Positions 36,397 to 47,241 of a DNA stretch of 64,000 nt are shown here, in pieces. Below the pieces are notes generated by a model. It was not told where the DNA came from, did no database searches, and saw only the letters and a program-made list of their open reading frames with translations. The first letter of the stretch is position 1. Each line of letters begins with the position of its first letter. The position numbers and the translations under genes are program-made. This DNA is from Seriola aureovittata (taxonomy: Eukaryota > Chordata > Actinopteri > Carangiformes > Carangidae): positions 23,373,776 through 23,437,775 of the forward strand of contig NC_079379.1 in assembly GCF_021018895.1 (NCBI RefSeq), given 5' to 3'.

Positions 36397-37006
36397 AAAA
36401 TGATTTTGAGCTTGTAAAGTGATGTTCACAAATAATTCCAATGTTTGTAGTTGTAAATCAACCTTTGTAAACCTGTAAAATAAATCTGCTTGAGAAATTC
36501 AAGTTTGCGTATGTGAAACAATTGCGCTTGTGTCAGAGATTTGTATTTGTTGAAAGTCTGAATCAACTTAACAAATGATCAGTGTTGAGGTTGAACAAAG
36601 ACACTTAAAGAAGAAATGGATTTGTCAACATCTGTGTTGCGATACGGAGCAGAAAACTAAAACTCTGGTCAAAAGTTCCCACAATGTCACACTGAAGTGA
36701 CAAGGATCAAAATTTGGTGTTTGTCAGTGTCACACACTGGGAATGTTGCGCACTGAGTTTTCTGCTCTTTATCTCTGTGCAGACGTCCACAAAAGCATTT
36801 CTTCTTTCCCTGTGTCTTTGTTGAACCTCACCACTGATCACTTGTCCAGTTTTGATTCACACTGTCTTAATACAAATCTCTTTTTTTTTCACATGCACAA
36901 ACTTAGATATTTCATGCAGATTTATTTTCCAGGTTTACAAAGTTTGATTTACAACTACACATATTTGAATTATTTGAGCTTATAAAGTAATGTTCACAAT
37001 CATTTT
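36397..37006. mobile_element. 610-bp foldback MITE
   Basis: The two halves are imperfect reverse complements almost to the centre. Left-arm landmarks are TGTAGTTGTAAATCAACCTT, AAACCTGTAAAATAAATCTG, TGAGGTTGAACAAAGACAC and GCAGAAAACT, and each has a reverse-complement partner between 36,765 and 36,990. The outer ends are AAAATGATT and AATCATTTT. A ~24-bp block beginning TTGAGCTT near each end is in direct, not inverted, orientation. No coding capacity. It sits in intron 2 of the gene remnant. Confidence 0.75.
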
Positions 37007-38067
37007 GATGATTGAATGAATGATTGTATGAATTTAATTTTATAAGATTATTAGTAGTAGTAGTAATACCAAAAATAATGATTGTAAAAAAACAGTACTG
37101 ATATTGATTATAATGCTAACAATGATATATTGTAATATATGGTAATGATTATTATGGCAGCAATTTACATGTGCGCTGTACAGCTGCCCCCTATTTTCAT
37201 TAGCGCTAGCATTGATAAATGAATTTCACGATATATAAGATGTGTGGGCGCCCATGGGATAGCAGAATCTGCTGCATTCAGGACCCAGCAGGTGTGCAGC
37301 TGTACAAAGACTGGTAGACTGACAAAGGCTGGCGTCAGCCTTCCAGCTTCCACATTAACCAGTTCATCCCAGGTACATACGTCTCAGAGCTTGTGATTAA
37401 GTAAGTTGTGTATTATTTCATGCAAACATAAAATTCATTTTTGATCCAAAACCTTTTTCCTCAAGCCAGTGACAAGTACTTCCAAGCTCCTGGCAACACC
37501 TGCCAGACAGAGCAGGAGGAAGAGCGAGTTGTCTTCCCTCCCAGAGACCAGGAGAGGCAGCCCAGGTGACAGTTCAAGGCAGCGACGGGGAAGAACACCT
37601 CCTGTCCTGGGAAGGAGAGTCTCCAGAGGTGAGATTCACCTCAAATATCACTGTTTCCTCTAATGAATATCAGATCTATATTAACACACACTGCTCTCTG
37701 ATTATCTTTCAGCTGTCTTCTTGGACTGAACGCGGGCCCTGCAAACTGGGCCAGTGTTGGCCGGACCATGAGGACTCGGTCTTTCATTCTCAAGGATTAT
37801 GTGGCATCAGAGAGGCAGTGCTGGCCGGCCCGAGGTTCATGGCTCAGACCAACATCCAGCTTTTTAGAATTGACTCAGTGGTAAGAGTTTGTCATAAAGC
37901 TGTTGGTGTGTTGTAATCTGTTCTGTGATTTATCTTTTAATGAAAGCTGAAAATCCTGTGTGTTCAGGTGCTGGCCAGACTCTCCCTTCAGCAAAGGGTC
38001 AGTAATTAGTCCAGGTGGGACAAGGACTTCAATGTCCCAGAGGAGCAGCCTGGGCCCTCCAGCAGGG

Positions 38068-38098
38068 GTCTGCCTCCTCCTCCTCCTCCTCCTCTTCC
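38068..38098. repeat. (CCT)n trinucleotide run
   Basis: About nine CCT triplets encode the polyproline stretch in the last exon of the gene remnant. Confidence 0.9.
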
Positions 38099-38280
38099 TT
38101 CAAACAATGAACAGCATGGCCCCTCATCCAGTTGGTCCTGTTGGTCCTCCCCTCGCTCCGGCACCACTACCCTCTTCTGTTCGTCCACCTCTTCTGCCTG
38201 GACTACCTGTACCCAGGACCAGAGCCTACAGGAAGAGGAAAGTAACCCGAAGCTGCTGTGGCAGATCAACTTCTGTTAGG

Positions 38281-40060
38281 GCATGTATGTGTGTGTGTGC
38301 ATGTCTTGCTGTGGTTGTGTGGACAAATTTGGGTTTGAAACCATCTGTGAGTTTGTTTTGGTCAGTCGTGACAGCTTCAAAAGGCTTTTTGAGGGACACC
38401 AGAAGTGACTGAGGTCAGTGTCAGGATGAGTCTCTACGACATGAGTGAAACTTTTTTGTGCAGATTGAAACGAGGAGTAAAGTTCACGCGCCAAGCAGCA
38501 GGAACATTCAAAATTTCTCCAGATATTTTCTAGTTTGGTTTATTCTGTCCTCAGTGTTCACAGATTCACTTTCTTGCCTTTTATTTCATTTCTACTGTTG
38601 TTGATGGATGATAGTAACAACATTTGAAGAGCAGAATGTGTTCAGCTCTTGCACAGTCACCACACACAAGTATCGACCAGCTTAACATCAAACGGTGTTT
38701 AGTAGGAAACAGATGGAACTGACCCACCAGAACTGCAACCTGGAACAAAACCAGACTCTTCATAGATGTGATGCTGTGACCTCAGAGACGGATGTGTTCA
38801 CCTCACACACTCTTTAGTGTGAACTGAACATTGACAGTTCAGATTGTGAAGCAGGTGTCAGTGTAGTACAGCTCATGTACATTAGTTTTATTCAGAACTT
38901 AATTGTCATTGAAAAGGTGTTTAATAAATAAACCTTCTGTGATTAAATTGTACGGAGTGTTTCTTCATATTTACCATCTGCCTCATGATGAATCCAACAG
39001 GTCACTTTGGTGAATTAGTGTTTTCATTGTTATTAAAATTGGTAAGTTCATAAGACAAATTAGAAAAGCACAAACTCTAGTATCTATCTCTAGATCCTGT
39101 ATTGTCACTGTTGAAGGACGGACACATTTAAACATTTCTACGATGTTTTTTGTTGATTAAAGCAACATAGAAAGTCTTTGATTAATTACAGATTCAGGAA
39201 AAACTTCAATGTGTTGTGATTTCTATACTGTGCTGCTGCGACTGTTAAAATTCATACAAGACACGCTCCATAAAACCCATCAACAAAGCAAAGCTTCATA
39301 AAACATTTTATTTCACATTAAAACTTAATTTCAACAATTTACAATCAACGGGAGCTGTGTAAAAAAGAATGTAATAAATGGATGAAATAAATGTGTGCAA
39401 TTTACAATCAACTAACTGACAAATTAAAAAAAAAATACAGTTGTGAATGAAGGTACAGGTGAACTTCACTGACAAAAGTTTGCATAATAAAGAGGTGGAT
39501 AAATCTTATTTAGTAATGAGTATAAATTACAGTAGAAATGTAAAATAATACTTCATAGCTCAGTGAGGACAGAGCAACAGTCTGACTGGTTGACTGGAAG
39601 CTGTTGCAGCCGTCCATAAGTGATGGAGGAAAGGTGCAAAAAGTCCAGGAGCCGTTATTCATCAGTCTTAGTGTTAGAAAACGTTTTACACTGTGGTTTT
39701 ACAGTTTAACGTTAGCACACATGCTAACTTCAACTACAATAACATTACAAGTTACTCCTCACATATATGATATTTGCAATTAGCCTGTAAGACTAATGTA
39801 ACAGTTGTGACAGCTAACCGTGTTAGCAGCATCTCCGCACGGCTCAGCCAGGAGCCTGTTGCTGTCAGGTTGCTGATGCAGGTGGGTGTACTCGGTGTCC
39901 TCGAGGACACAGGTCAGTTCTAGTTTATTGAACAAGGTTGAGCTGATGGAATCTGGTGGCCCCAGCAAAATAATTGGTCATTGTCAAATTTGTACTGTTT
40001 TCTTTTATGGTATATGGTGCATGTACAAACACACAGCCTTGTAAAGTCCAGGCAGGAAGA
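38281..40060. other. non-coding stretch, no gene seen
   Basis: AT-rich sequence downstream of the gene remnant. AATAAA words occur at several places (for example 38,924-38,936), but none can be tied to a transcript. Confidence 0.6.
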
Positions 40061-40288
40061 CAACAGCAAGAAGCGCCTGGGTTCAGCTTCAACCCTGGTT
40101 CTTTCTTGCAGTGTTGCATGTTCTCCTTGTGTTTCCTCCCAGGGACTCTGATTACTCTTACAAAGACATGCACATTTAATTCATTAAGGACTCTAAATTG
40201 TTCATAGGTCTGAATGTGTGTGCGTGTGTGTTTGTGATAAACCATTTTCCTGCTTTCCTTCCAGTGCATGCTGGGATACATTCCAGTA
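40061..40288 (+). mobile_element. decayed SINE-like interspersed repeat, body part
   Basis: AACAGCAAGAAGCGCCTGGG, GTTGCATGTTCTCCTTGTG, AAAGACATGCACATTTAATT and GACTCTAAATTGTTCATAGG follow each other in the order of a well-known fish repeat with a tRNA-like head and a long body. The true head is mostly lost here. A head of the same type is found alone at 45,301-45,380. Confidence 0.65.
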
Positions 40289-40384
40289 CTTCAAACTTTT
40301 TTTTGTTTGAAGTTTGAATGTTTGATGTGATGAAAAAAAGTTTGCTACATTTCATCCAGAATTACAAAGTTTGAATGTAGAAGT

Positions 40385-40692
40385 CACATAAATGTAAAAC
40401 TAATAAGATTTACCTAAAATTACAGAGAAAATCTTTAAATTGTTCGTATGGACATTAACCTTTATTATAACAAGCTACATTTTGAATTACAGATAAAATG
40501 TCATTTTACATAGATTTGTATGTAATTTAAGAAAGCCAAAAAAATACTGCATAAATAATACTCATTACATTTTTCTTTACAAAAATGGGAAATAAATGTA
40601 ATTAATTATTATTGGACTTTTGTACACAATTTTAAAAAAGTGAAAATTACTGTTAGAAAACTTAGATATTTTCTGTAAAAATTTTTACAGTG
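40385..40692. mobile_element. AT-rich repeat ending TTTTTACAGTG
   Basis: It contains AAAATTACAGAGAAAATC and CATTTTACATAGATTTG and ends CTGTAAAAATTTTTACAGTG, a palindromic terminus. Similar wording is seen at 31,298-31,620. The left boundary is uncertain. Confidence 0.4.
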
Positions 40693-41074
40693 AAACGTTT
40701 GGGGTGAACATATGGGTTACAATATTTATGATTCATAATGGTTTCAGTTTTGTTTACTGTCATGGGTGCATTGATTGATTTCTGTGCTCCTTTTCACCAA
40801 AAAAACAAGAAATTATTAATTTTTTTTTTTACAAATCATCACCTGCCTTGAGAGATTAGGTTGACCAGAGAGGATTGTGTAAATGATCATGATAAATGAT
40901 TATACTTTCTGAATCCACAAGGATCCGCTAGAGTCCGAGTAACGTAAATTTCATCTTCAGAAGTTGTACGTGAGGCTCCGTGCGGATGTAACATGTTGAA
41001 TGATGAAACAGTCAACAGTCCAAGTGGTAGTAGTGGTAGTGGTATTTGAGGCCTAAGAATCCAGATATAAAATG
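40693..41074. other. non-coding stretch, no gene seen
   Basis: Nothing recognised except a short GTAGTGGTAGTGGTA run near 41,024-41,044. Confidence 0.6.
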
Positions 41075-41475
41075 TTAATGTTAATGTTAAAAGTGCACAA
41101 CCATTAACTGTGTGTCAGCCACTGCTAGTTACAAGCCAACAAACATAAAAGATGCTAACTACGCTAAGTGTTCACATACATCTGCTAGTCTCTGGTTCTG
41201 GTCTCAACAGACTCTGAGTCTGGGTCTGACTGAGGCTCAAACACATGGCTGAGTCTCTCTGATATTTCCTCCTTATCTCGATGCTCTCTGCTCTTTCACC
41301 TGTCCACCTGGAGCAAGCAGGTGGTGGGCGGGGCACAAGGCCTGATCCAGAATTTTCTCAATGAGGAAGTAAAAGTAGATTTGACTTTTTATGTGAGACA
41401 AACATGTTAAACAAAATATTACTCACAGCAGACTATTTTTACAGTTTAAATCGTGTCTGTAAAGAAACTGTAATA
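41075..41475 (+). mobile_element. single-arm copy of the foldback element
   Basis: It matches the right arm of the element at 23,471-24,482 in the same orientation. Landmarks are GTCAGCCACTGCTAGTTACA, AGACTCTGAGTCTGGGTCTG, TCACCTGTCCACCTGGAGCA, GGGCGGGGCACAAGGCCTGA and AATGAGGAAGTAA, then TTTTTATGTGAGACAAACAT. No opposite arm lies next to it, so this is a half element. Confidence 0.8.
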
Positions 41476-43049
41476 TTGAAGACGAAATATAATAGTAAAA
41501 GTTTCTGCATAAAAAGCTGAATAATATGGAGAGTGTGACGTGTGTCCCTCTCTTTGCTGTTTATTGCTCTATTGTGTAACTAAACCAGATCTTTGCTAAC
41601 AGCCTCTGGCCCTTCAGGAAGACTCTAACTAACCAAAACAAAAACTAATTGGTGTTGCTGAGGGCAAGTCTGTAGTGTATGACTCATTAAGTTTAGTTTT
41701 AATTAACATAAGAGTGTAGTGCATGATTAGGAGTGCAGGACAGAGACCCTATGCCCTGGCACATTAGTGTACTTTATAGTCTGACAAGTTGGGTCCTGGA
41801 GATTCAGGAGAGTTTGAAGTGCTTCCTGACGCCACACATCTATTTTTGGAGAATAAGTAATGAGTTTTTTTGAGGTGAGGAGAGGGGAACTTCTACTTCA
41901 GGTTGTGATAATGGCATCTGAACCAAAGCGACAAACCCAGAAGCCCACTCTCCTGCATCAACAGCTGAGAGTAACCAGATAATGATGCAGTTTATGAAGG
42001 ATTTAGAGCAGAAACCGGTGGAAAAACTTCAGAGTGAAGTTAAAAAATATTGTGGCATTATTAATCAACCAATATGCTGCAGCTCTAACAGCTATCTTTT
42101 ATCATGCTGTGCTGGTTTATGTCCCAGAGCTGTATGCTCAGTGTGCTCTGCTATCATTAGACTGACAGACATGCATGGTTTCACTCAGCTCACTTGTGCG
42201 CATCAACATTTTACTCACTGGTTGCTGCAGTGCGATTGCGGAGGCACAGCAACGCGGCTTTGATCCCAATAAGAAAACCAAGCTCTCCTGGCAATTAGTT
42301 TGAAATGAACATGTTGGCATTGATTTTCCACCCAAATCTACTTTAATTACTGAATGCAATGTTAACCTTACAGATCTCTTAAAAGATATAGCGAGACTGA
42401 TCCCCAAGAGCTCAGTCAGTGCATCCTGGAGCTGCTTTCATTAGTGTTTCCACATCGACACCTCAGCCTGGTAAATTAAAGCACTCAGAAGTGCAGCCCT
42501 GGAGAAGATTACCAGGAACACTGGCTAAACTAGATCGCCAATGGCATCTCAGGATCACCTGAAGTTCACCATTCAAGGGAAGGTTCACTAGTCCCCTGAT
42601 GAGAAAACCTCTTTATCCGTCTCTCTTACTGCCTGTCTCTATTATTTATCTGTCTGTTCCTCTGAAGGGAGAAGATAGATTTTGAGCTCCTTACATCATA
42701 TAATGCAAGTTGTTATTTCTGAATGCAGCCCTGCTTTATTAAAAAGATAAGGATAGCATTACAAATTCCATGAAAAGGCAAAACCAGAGATGAATTTATC
42801 CTACTGAAACAGTTGTGCTGTTGCACTGCATGGCACACTCTTTCATTACAATGAGCACAGCCAGTGTAAGAATGGCAGCATTGGCCATTTCTTCAGACAC
42901 CAAAAGTGATGAAAAGGACCTGTGTTGGAGGATGTGCAGTGTCTTGATTAATGGATTAGAAAACTATGGAAATAGTATAGAAAATAGAAAAGAAAATGAA
43001 CCCAAGGTCCACTTTCTACAGCTATTTCAGCCACATCTCTTAGTATTAT
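41476..43049. other. non-coding stretch, no gene seen
   Basis: No exon with splice support. The stretch 42,270-42,600 looks like unique, moderate-GC sequence and could hold conserved non-coding elements, but that cannot be judged from one sequence. Confidence 0.55.
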
Positions 43050-43270
43050 AGGGATGGCTGTGGCTCAGGAGGTAAAGTAGGTTGTCCTCTCTTGGGAAGG
43101 TCAGTAGTTCGATTCACGAGTCCTCCTGTCCGCTTTTCCTTGAGCAAGATACTGAACCCCAGATTGCCCCCGATGTATCATCGGTGTGTGAATCTAGTTT
43201 CTATTGTAAAGTGTTTTGAGTGGTCGGTAAGAGTTACAAAAATGCTATATAAGTGCAGTCCATTCACTAT
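43050..43270 (+). mobile_element. tRNA-derived SINE, second family
   Basis: The head has box A TGGCTCAGGAGG and box B GTTCGATTC. The body reads TTGAGCAAGATACTGAACCC, AGATTGCCCCCGATG and CGGTGTGTGAAT, and the end reads AAATGCTATATAAGTGCAGT CCATTCAC. This order is that of an abundant SINE in spiny-rayed fish. It differs from the SINE at 51-272. The copy is complete but mutated. No clear target duplication. Confidence 0.8.
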
Positions 43271-44032
43271 TCATCACCTGATGAAGGCTGCTCAGTTGTC
43301 ATGGAGATGGTTGAGTTTTGCAAGCGTTGATTGGATGTTGAGTTGAATTTTTTGTGCAACACTGACCACATGTGATACAATAGTATTGATTTTATATGTG
43401 TTTTTACAAGTATTTAAAGGATAATGGGAGCTATGAGTGTATGAAGGCAGCAGGTACAGGTAGTCAATGTGGCTTTGGCCACACATTTTTAGAGGAATAC
43501 ATTTATTGTCTTCATGGGATTTCATTTAAATCAAAAGATTAAATGACAGAGACATTAAGCTAAATAGCTAATTGCAATAAGCTAATTGTTTGCTAAGTGT
43601 ACCTGAGCACCTGATTCTAACTAGTGTCTGTTAGCATGCACAGCTAGCTAGCTAAAAGGATGTGGAACTTTCTCCCTTTCTAAACTGTTCAATAGATCAA
43701 TTATAAATCTATGTATCAGGTTAAATATCCCTGTTCCACTTGATACACACAGACAGGTGCATTGTGCAACATTCAGTGCGAGGATAACAGTGGTTCCTGT
43801 TCGCCCGGGCTTTTGTTTTTTCTTACCTTCTTTTATCTCCATACTAACCCAAGTCCACAGTTTCAAAGAGAGGCCTACAGCAGTAAGGAGCCATGTGTTT
43901 TCATACAGCTGGCATAAAAGTGAAAGAAACCATTGATCATACTCCCGTGTGTTCACAGAGCCCTGCTATTATTCACTGCTGTTCCCTCAGGTCCATTTCA
44001 TGGGCACTGCAATGTCTTTGAAACTGTGCATG

Positions 44033-44077
44033 ACAACACACATACATACACACACAGAGACACACACACACACATAG
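44033..44077. repeat. interrupted (AC)n microsatellite
   Basis: AC units interrupted by AT and AG dinucleotides. Confidence 0.85.
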
Positions 44078-45090
44078 TAAACCATTAGATGTAGATAATA
44101 ATAAAAAAAAACATCTCTCCGATAAATGCTTGGTAATTTTGCAGTCTTAATCTGAATGGAAACATTTCTCCAGTAGGTTATGTAACCACACCAATTCACG
44201 TCTTTGCTAGGTGATTGGCTATTGATTTTCCATCCGTGTAGTGGGCTGGTCAGTGGAGTTTACCCAGCAGAGACAGAGGAGAGAGCTATGGTCCTTTGCC
44301 ATTTAATTTCCAGGACCATTAGCGCTGAGGAACTTATCAACGGCTGCTCATGGGCTGTCTGTCATGTTCAAACATGACACTGCTTCATTGTGTAAAGTCC
44401 ATGAAATCGCTGCTGTGCTATAATCAATTCAGAGGTGTAATGGTATGTAGCGCATTACTTTGGAGGTATTGACTGGAGTCACTCTCTGGTGATGTGGTAG
44501 TGCAGCCCTCTTACATACAGTGACAGTGTGTCTGCTGTCTGCTGCCATCTTGGCTAATCAGTAGCACCAAACATATTAATACAAGGTGAGACTGGACTCC
44601 AATATGTTTAATGAACAGTGATGTGATATATTAGTATTCACTGTGTGCAGACAAACTGGGTTCTTTGCAGACTCTCTTCACTTTTCTCCCCATTTGAATG
44701 ACACAGAGAAATCAAAAGAGCGCCGGAGAGGCGCAGAGGCCTTTCATCTGCCACCAAGCAAAAGTAAGTGAAAGAACAGGGCAGAGTTAAAAGAACTGAT
44801 TCACTAGTTCTTCTGTACATTATGTCTTTTTGCTCTGCATGCCATCCAAAAATTCTCTCTGACTTTGTTTTTCTGGCTGTGGCCATCCTCTCCTCTCCTT
44901 TCACACAAAGCAGACTGTTTCCAGAGGTGGAAGATATCAGTTTGAGTTTAAAATTTATTTTTGAAATAACTTGTTAATTAAAGTTAAAGGTTTCCGAAAT
45001 TGAATAATTTTAAGTGATTGAATTTTGGCCTTTTGAGGGCTTTTGAATCGTAAGGATTCAAACGATGACGTTCAGATTTGTTTTAAGATT

Positions 45091-45099
45091 TTTGTGTGT

Positions 45100-45132
<33 letters not shown>
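45091..45132. repeat. (GT)n microsatellite next to the array
   Basis: About 20 GT units with one TA interruption, ending about 95 bp before the first recognisable array monomer. Confidence 0.95.
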
Positions 45133-45136
<4 letters not shown>

Positions 45137-45300
45137 ATCTTACTTTTACAGTCTGGAAAAACAGGTGGAAAAAGAAGGGTTTGACATGCAAAGAATCAAA
45201 CTACTGCCTGGCTGATTACCATATCCAATAACGTTTTTATGACATATTATGCCTTACTATATTATGACGTTGTTACGTTTTACTATACCATAACATTTTT

Positions 45301-45380
45301 GGTGAAGCTTGTTGGTGCAATGGATATAACTGTTGCCTCTCACAGAGAAGGTTGTGGGTTCGAAACCTAGCTCAAGCGTA
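45301..45380 (+). mobile_element. tRNA-like SINE head inserted in the array edge
   Basis: GTTGGTGCAATGGATATAAC TGTTGCCTCTCACAG is the head of the fish repeat whose body is seen at 40,061-40,288. GGTTCGAAACC (about 45,357-45,367) is a good box B. Array-like sequence resumes around 45,400. It is truncated; no body follows. Confidence 0.6.
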
Positions 45381-46487
45381 ACACATTATGTTACAAGGCA
45401 ACGCCTTACAATATTATAACTTTTTATGCCTTACTATAATATGACTTTTTTATGCCTTACTATACTATGTCATTTTTTAAACTTTTTGTGCCTTACTATA
45501 ATATGTTGTTTTTATGAGTTTTTATGTATTGCTATAATATGACTTTGTTATGCCTTACATTACTATATCGTTTTCATGGATTTTTATGCCTTACTATACT
45601 ATGACGCTTCCTTTACTTATTTCATTTTCATGTATTTTTATGCCTTACTATACTGTTTTTTTTAATGATTTTTATGCCTTATTATAATATGATGTTTTTA
45701 GAAATCACTATACTATGTCGTTTTCATGTATTTTTATGCCTTACCGTACTATGTCGTTTTTATGGATTTTTATGCCTTACTATACTATGATGTTTTTAGA
45801 AATTACTCTATTATGACATTTTTATGCCTTACTATACTATGTCGTTTTTTTTACCTTTTGTGCCTCACTATAATATGACATTTTTATTACTCTTTGCCTT
45901 AATATGACGTTTTTAGGCCTCACTAAATCATGTCGTTTTTATGTATTTTTATACCTTCCTGTACTATGTCGTTTTCATGTATTTTTATGCCTTACTATAC
46001 TATATTGTTTTTATGGATTTTTATGCCTTACTATACTATGTCATTTTCATGACATTTTATGCCATCACATTTTTATGACTTTTTATACCTTACTATACTA
46101 TGACATTTTTAGGCCTCAATAAACAATGTCATTTTTATGGATTTTTATGCCTTTTTATGACTTTCTATATTATGACATTTTTAGGACTTTTCATACCTTA
46201 CTATACTATGACATTTTATGCCTAATTATACTTTGACTTTTTATGACTTTTTATTCCTTACTTTACTATGGCGTTTTTGATATCTTACTATACTTTGACG
46301 TTTTTATGCCTTACTATACTATGTCCTTTTTATGACTTTTTATGCCTTACTATACTATGACATTTTTATGACTTTTTATGCCTTACTATACTATGACGCT
46401 TTTAGGCCTCACTAAACAATGTCATTTTTATGGATTTTTATGCCTTACAATACTATGACGTTTTTAAGACTTTCTATATCTTACTAT

Positions 46488-47241
46488 TGTCACATTGTGG
46501 TGAGGTTGTCTTGTCTTGGGTTTGTTTTGTCCTGTCATTTCCTGTTTTATTTTGAAAAGTAATTCTCCTCTCGTTTCAGGTCACTTGCCCTTCCTCATGT
46601 GTCTCAGTCTGATTGCCCTAAGTGTTTCCACCTGTCCCCTATTTCCCTCCATGTGTTTAAATAGTCTGTAGTCCCCTTGTCTTGCGCCAGAGTGTCTTCA
46701 TCCTTGACCTGCACCCGAGCCTTTGTCCATGTCCACAGCCATAGTAATAGCAAAAGTAAGCCGTTTGTACCTCGAGAAGAGTGATTTTTTTTGTTTGTAA
46801 ATTTTTGCCATAGTTTAGGTTCATAGCCCTTTTGTTTTTCCTCTTTAAGAGTGAATTTTTGTTTGTATTTCTTCCCTTAGCCTATTTCCATAGATCTTAG
46901 TTTTTCTTTGGTATGAGTGATTTTTATTTCATGTAGCCTAGTTATTAATTATTCTAAATCCTCCGCTTAGGAGTGTGAGTAGATTATTTTAATTTATTTT
47001 TATGTAGTCAGGTTTTTCCTCCGTACGGAGCGATTTGTGTTAATCGGTTTGTTGCTTTTGATTAGAGCCTTTTTCCTCCTCCTGGAGTGTTTTTCGTTCC
47101 TCAGGATTCAGAGTTAGTGTCTATTCTTTTTCATAGCCATTTTGTTTATCACTCTGTCTGACGTCTGAGGTGAATTCAATAAAAGCCTATTGTTTTCTAA
47201 AATCTCTGCATCTGAGTACTGCTTCGAGTCCCTGCCTGACA
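46488..47241 (+). mobile_element. solo LTR (754 bp) with ACTAT target duplication, inside the array
   Basis: The element starts TGTCACATTG and ends GCCTGACA. ACTAT, a word of the array monomer, stands immediately before (46,483-46,487) and after (47,242-47,246), so both termini are certain. An AATAAA at 47,178-47,183 lies about 60 bp before the 3' end. There is no internal retroelement sequence. Its termini TGTCA...TGACA resemble those of the LTR at 18,725-19,218, but the bodies are not obviously the same family. It dates an insertion after the array existed. Confidence 0.85.

Larger units (their letters stand above)
34498..38280 (+). pseudogene. broken six-exon gene of an unnamed family
   Basis: Proposed exons are 34,498-34,544 (MAHSSSLTNWRDDEF), 35,983-36,039 (DGRIHLWPELYLAEPRNK), 37,263-37,400 (CRICCIQDPAGVQLYKDW, stop, then HINQFIPGTYV), 37,470-37,628, 37,713-37,880 (ending AQTNIQLFRIDSV) and 37,968-38,280 (proline-rich, ending RTRAYRKRKVTRSC). 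Donors GTGAGT, GTAAGT, GTAAGT, GTGAGA and GTAAGA follow exons 1-5, and exon 2 has an excellent pyrimidine tract before its AG. The first three junctions are all phase 2 and stay in frame; the last two are phase 0. Damage: in-frame TAG at 37,315, TGA at 37,567 with a one-base shift, TAG at 38,007 and another shift near 38,130. The exon 3 acceptor is poor, and a 610-bp foldback element sits in the intron before it. A mobile-element origin is possible. No domain is recognised. Confidence 0.6.
43271..45227. other. non-coding stretch leading to the tandem array
   Basis: No exon recognised. A CTAGCTAGCTAG run lies near 43,643-43,653, and an AC and a GT microsatellite are listed separately. Confidence 0.6.

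Noticed and set aside
37566..37916. A single 116-codon gene
   Set aside because: This frame spans a good donor at 37,629 and acceptor at 37,711. The parts on either side are better read as separate exons of the damaged gene, and the middle is intron.
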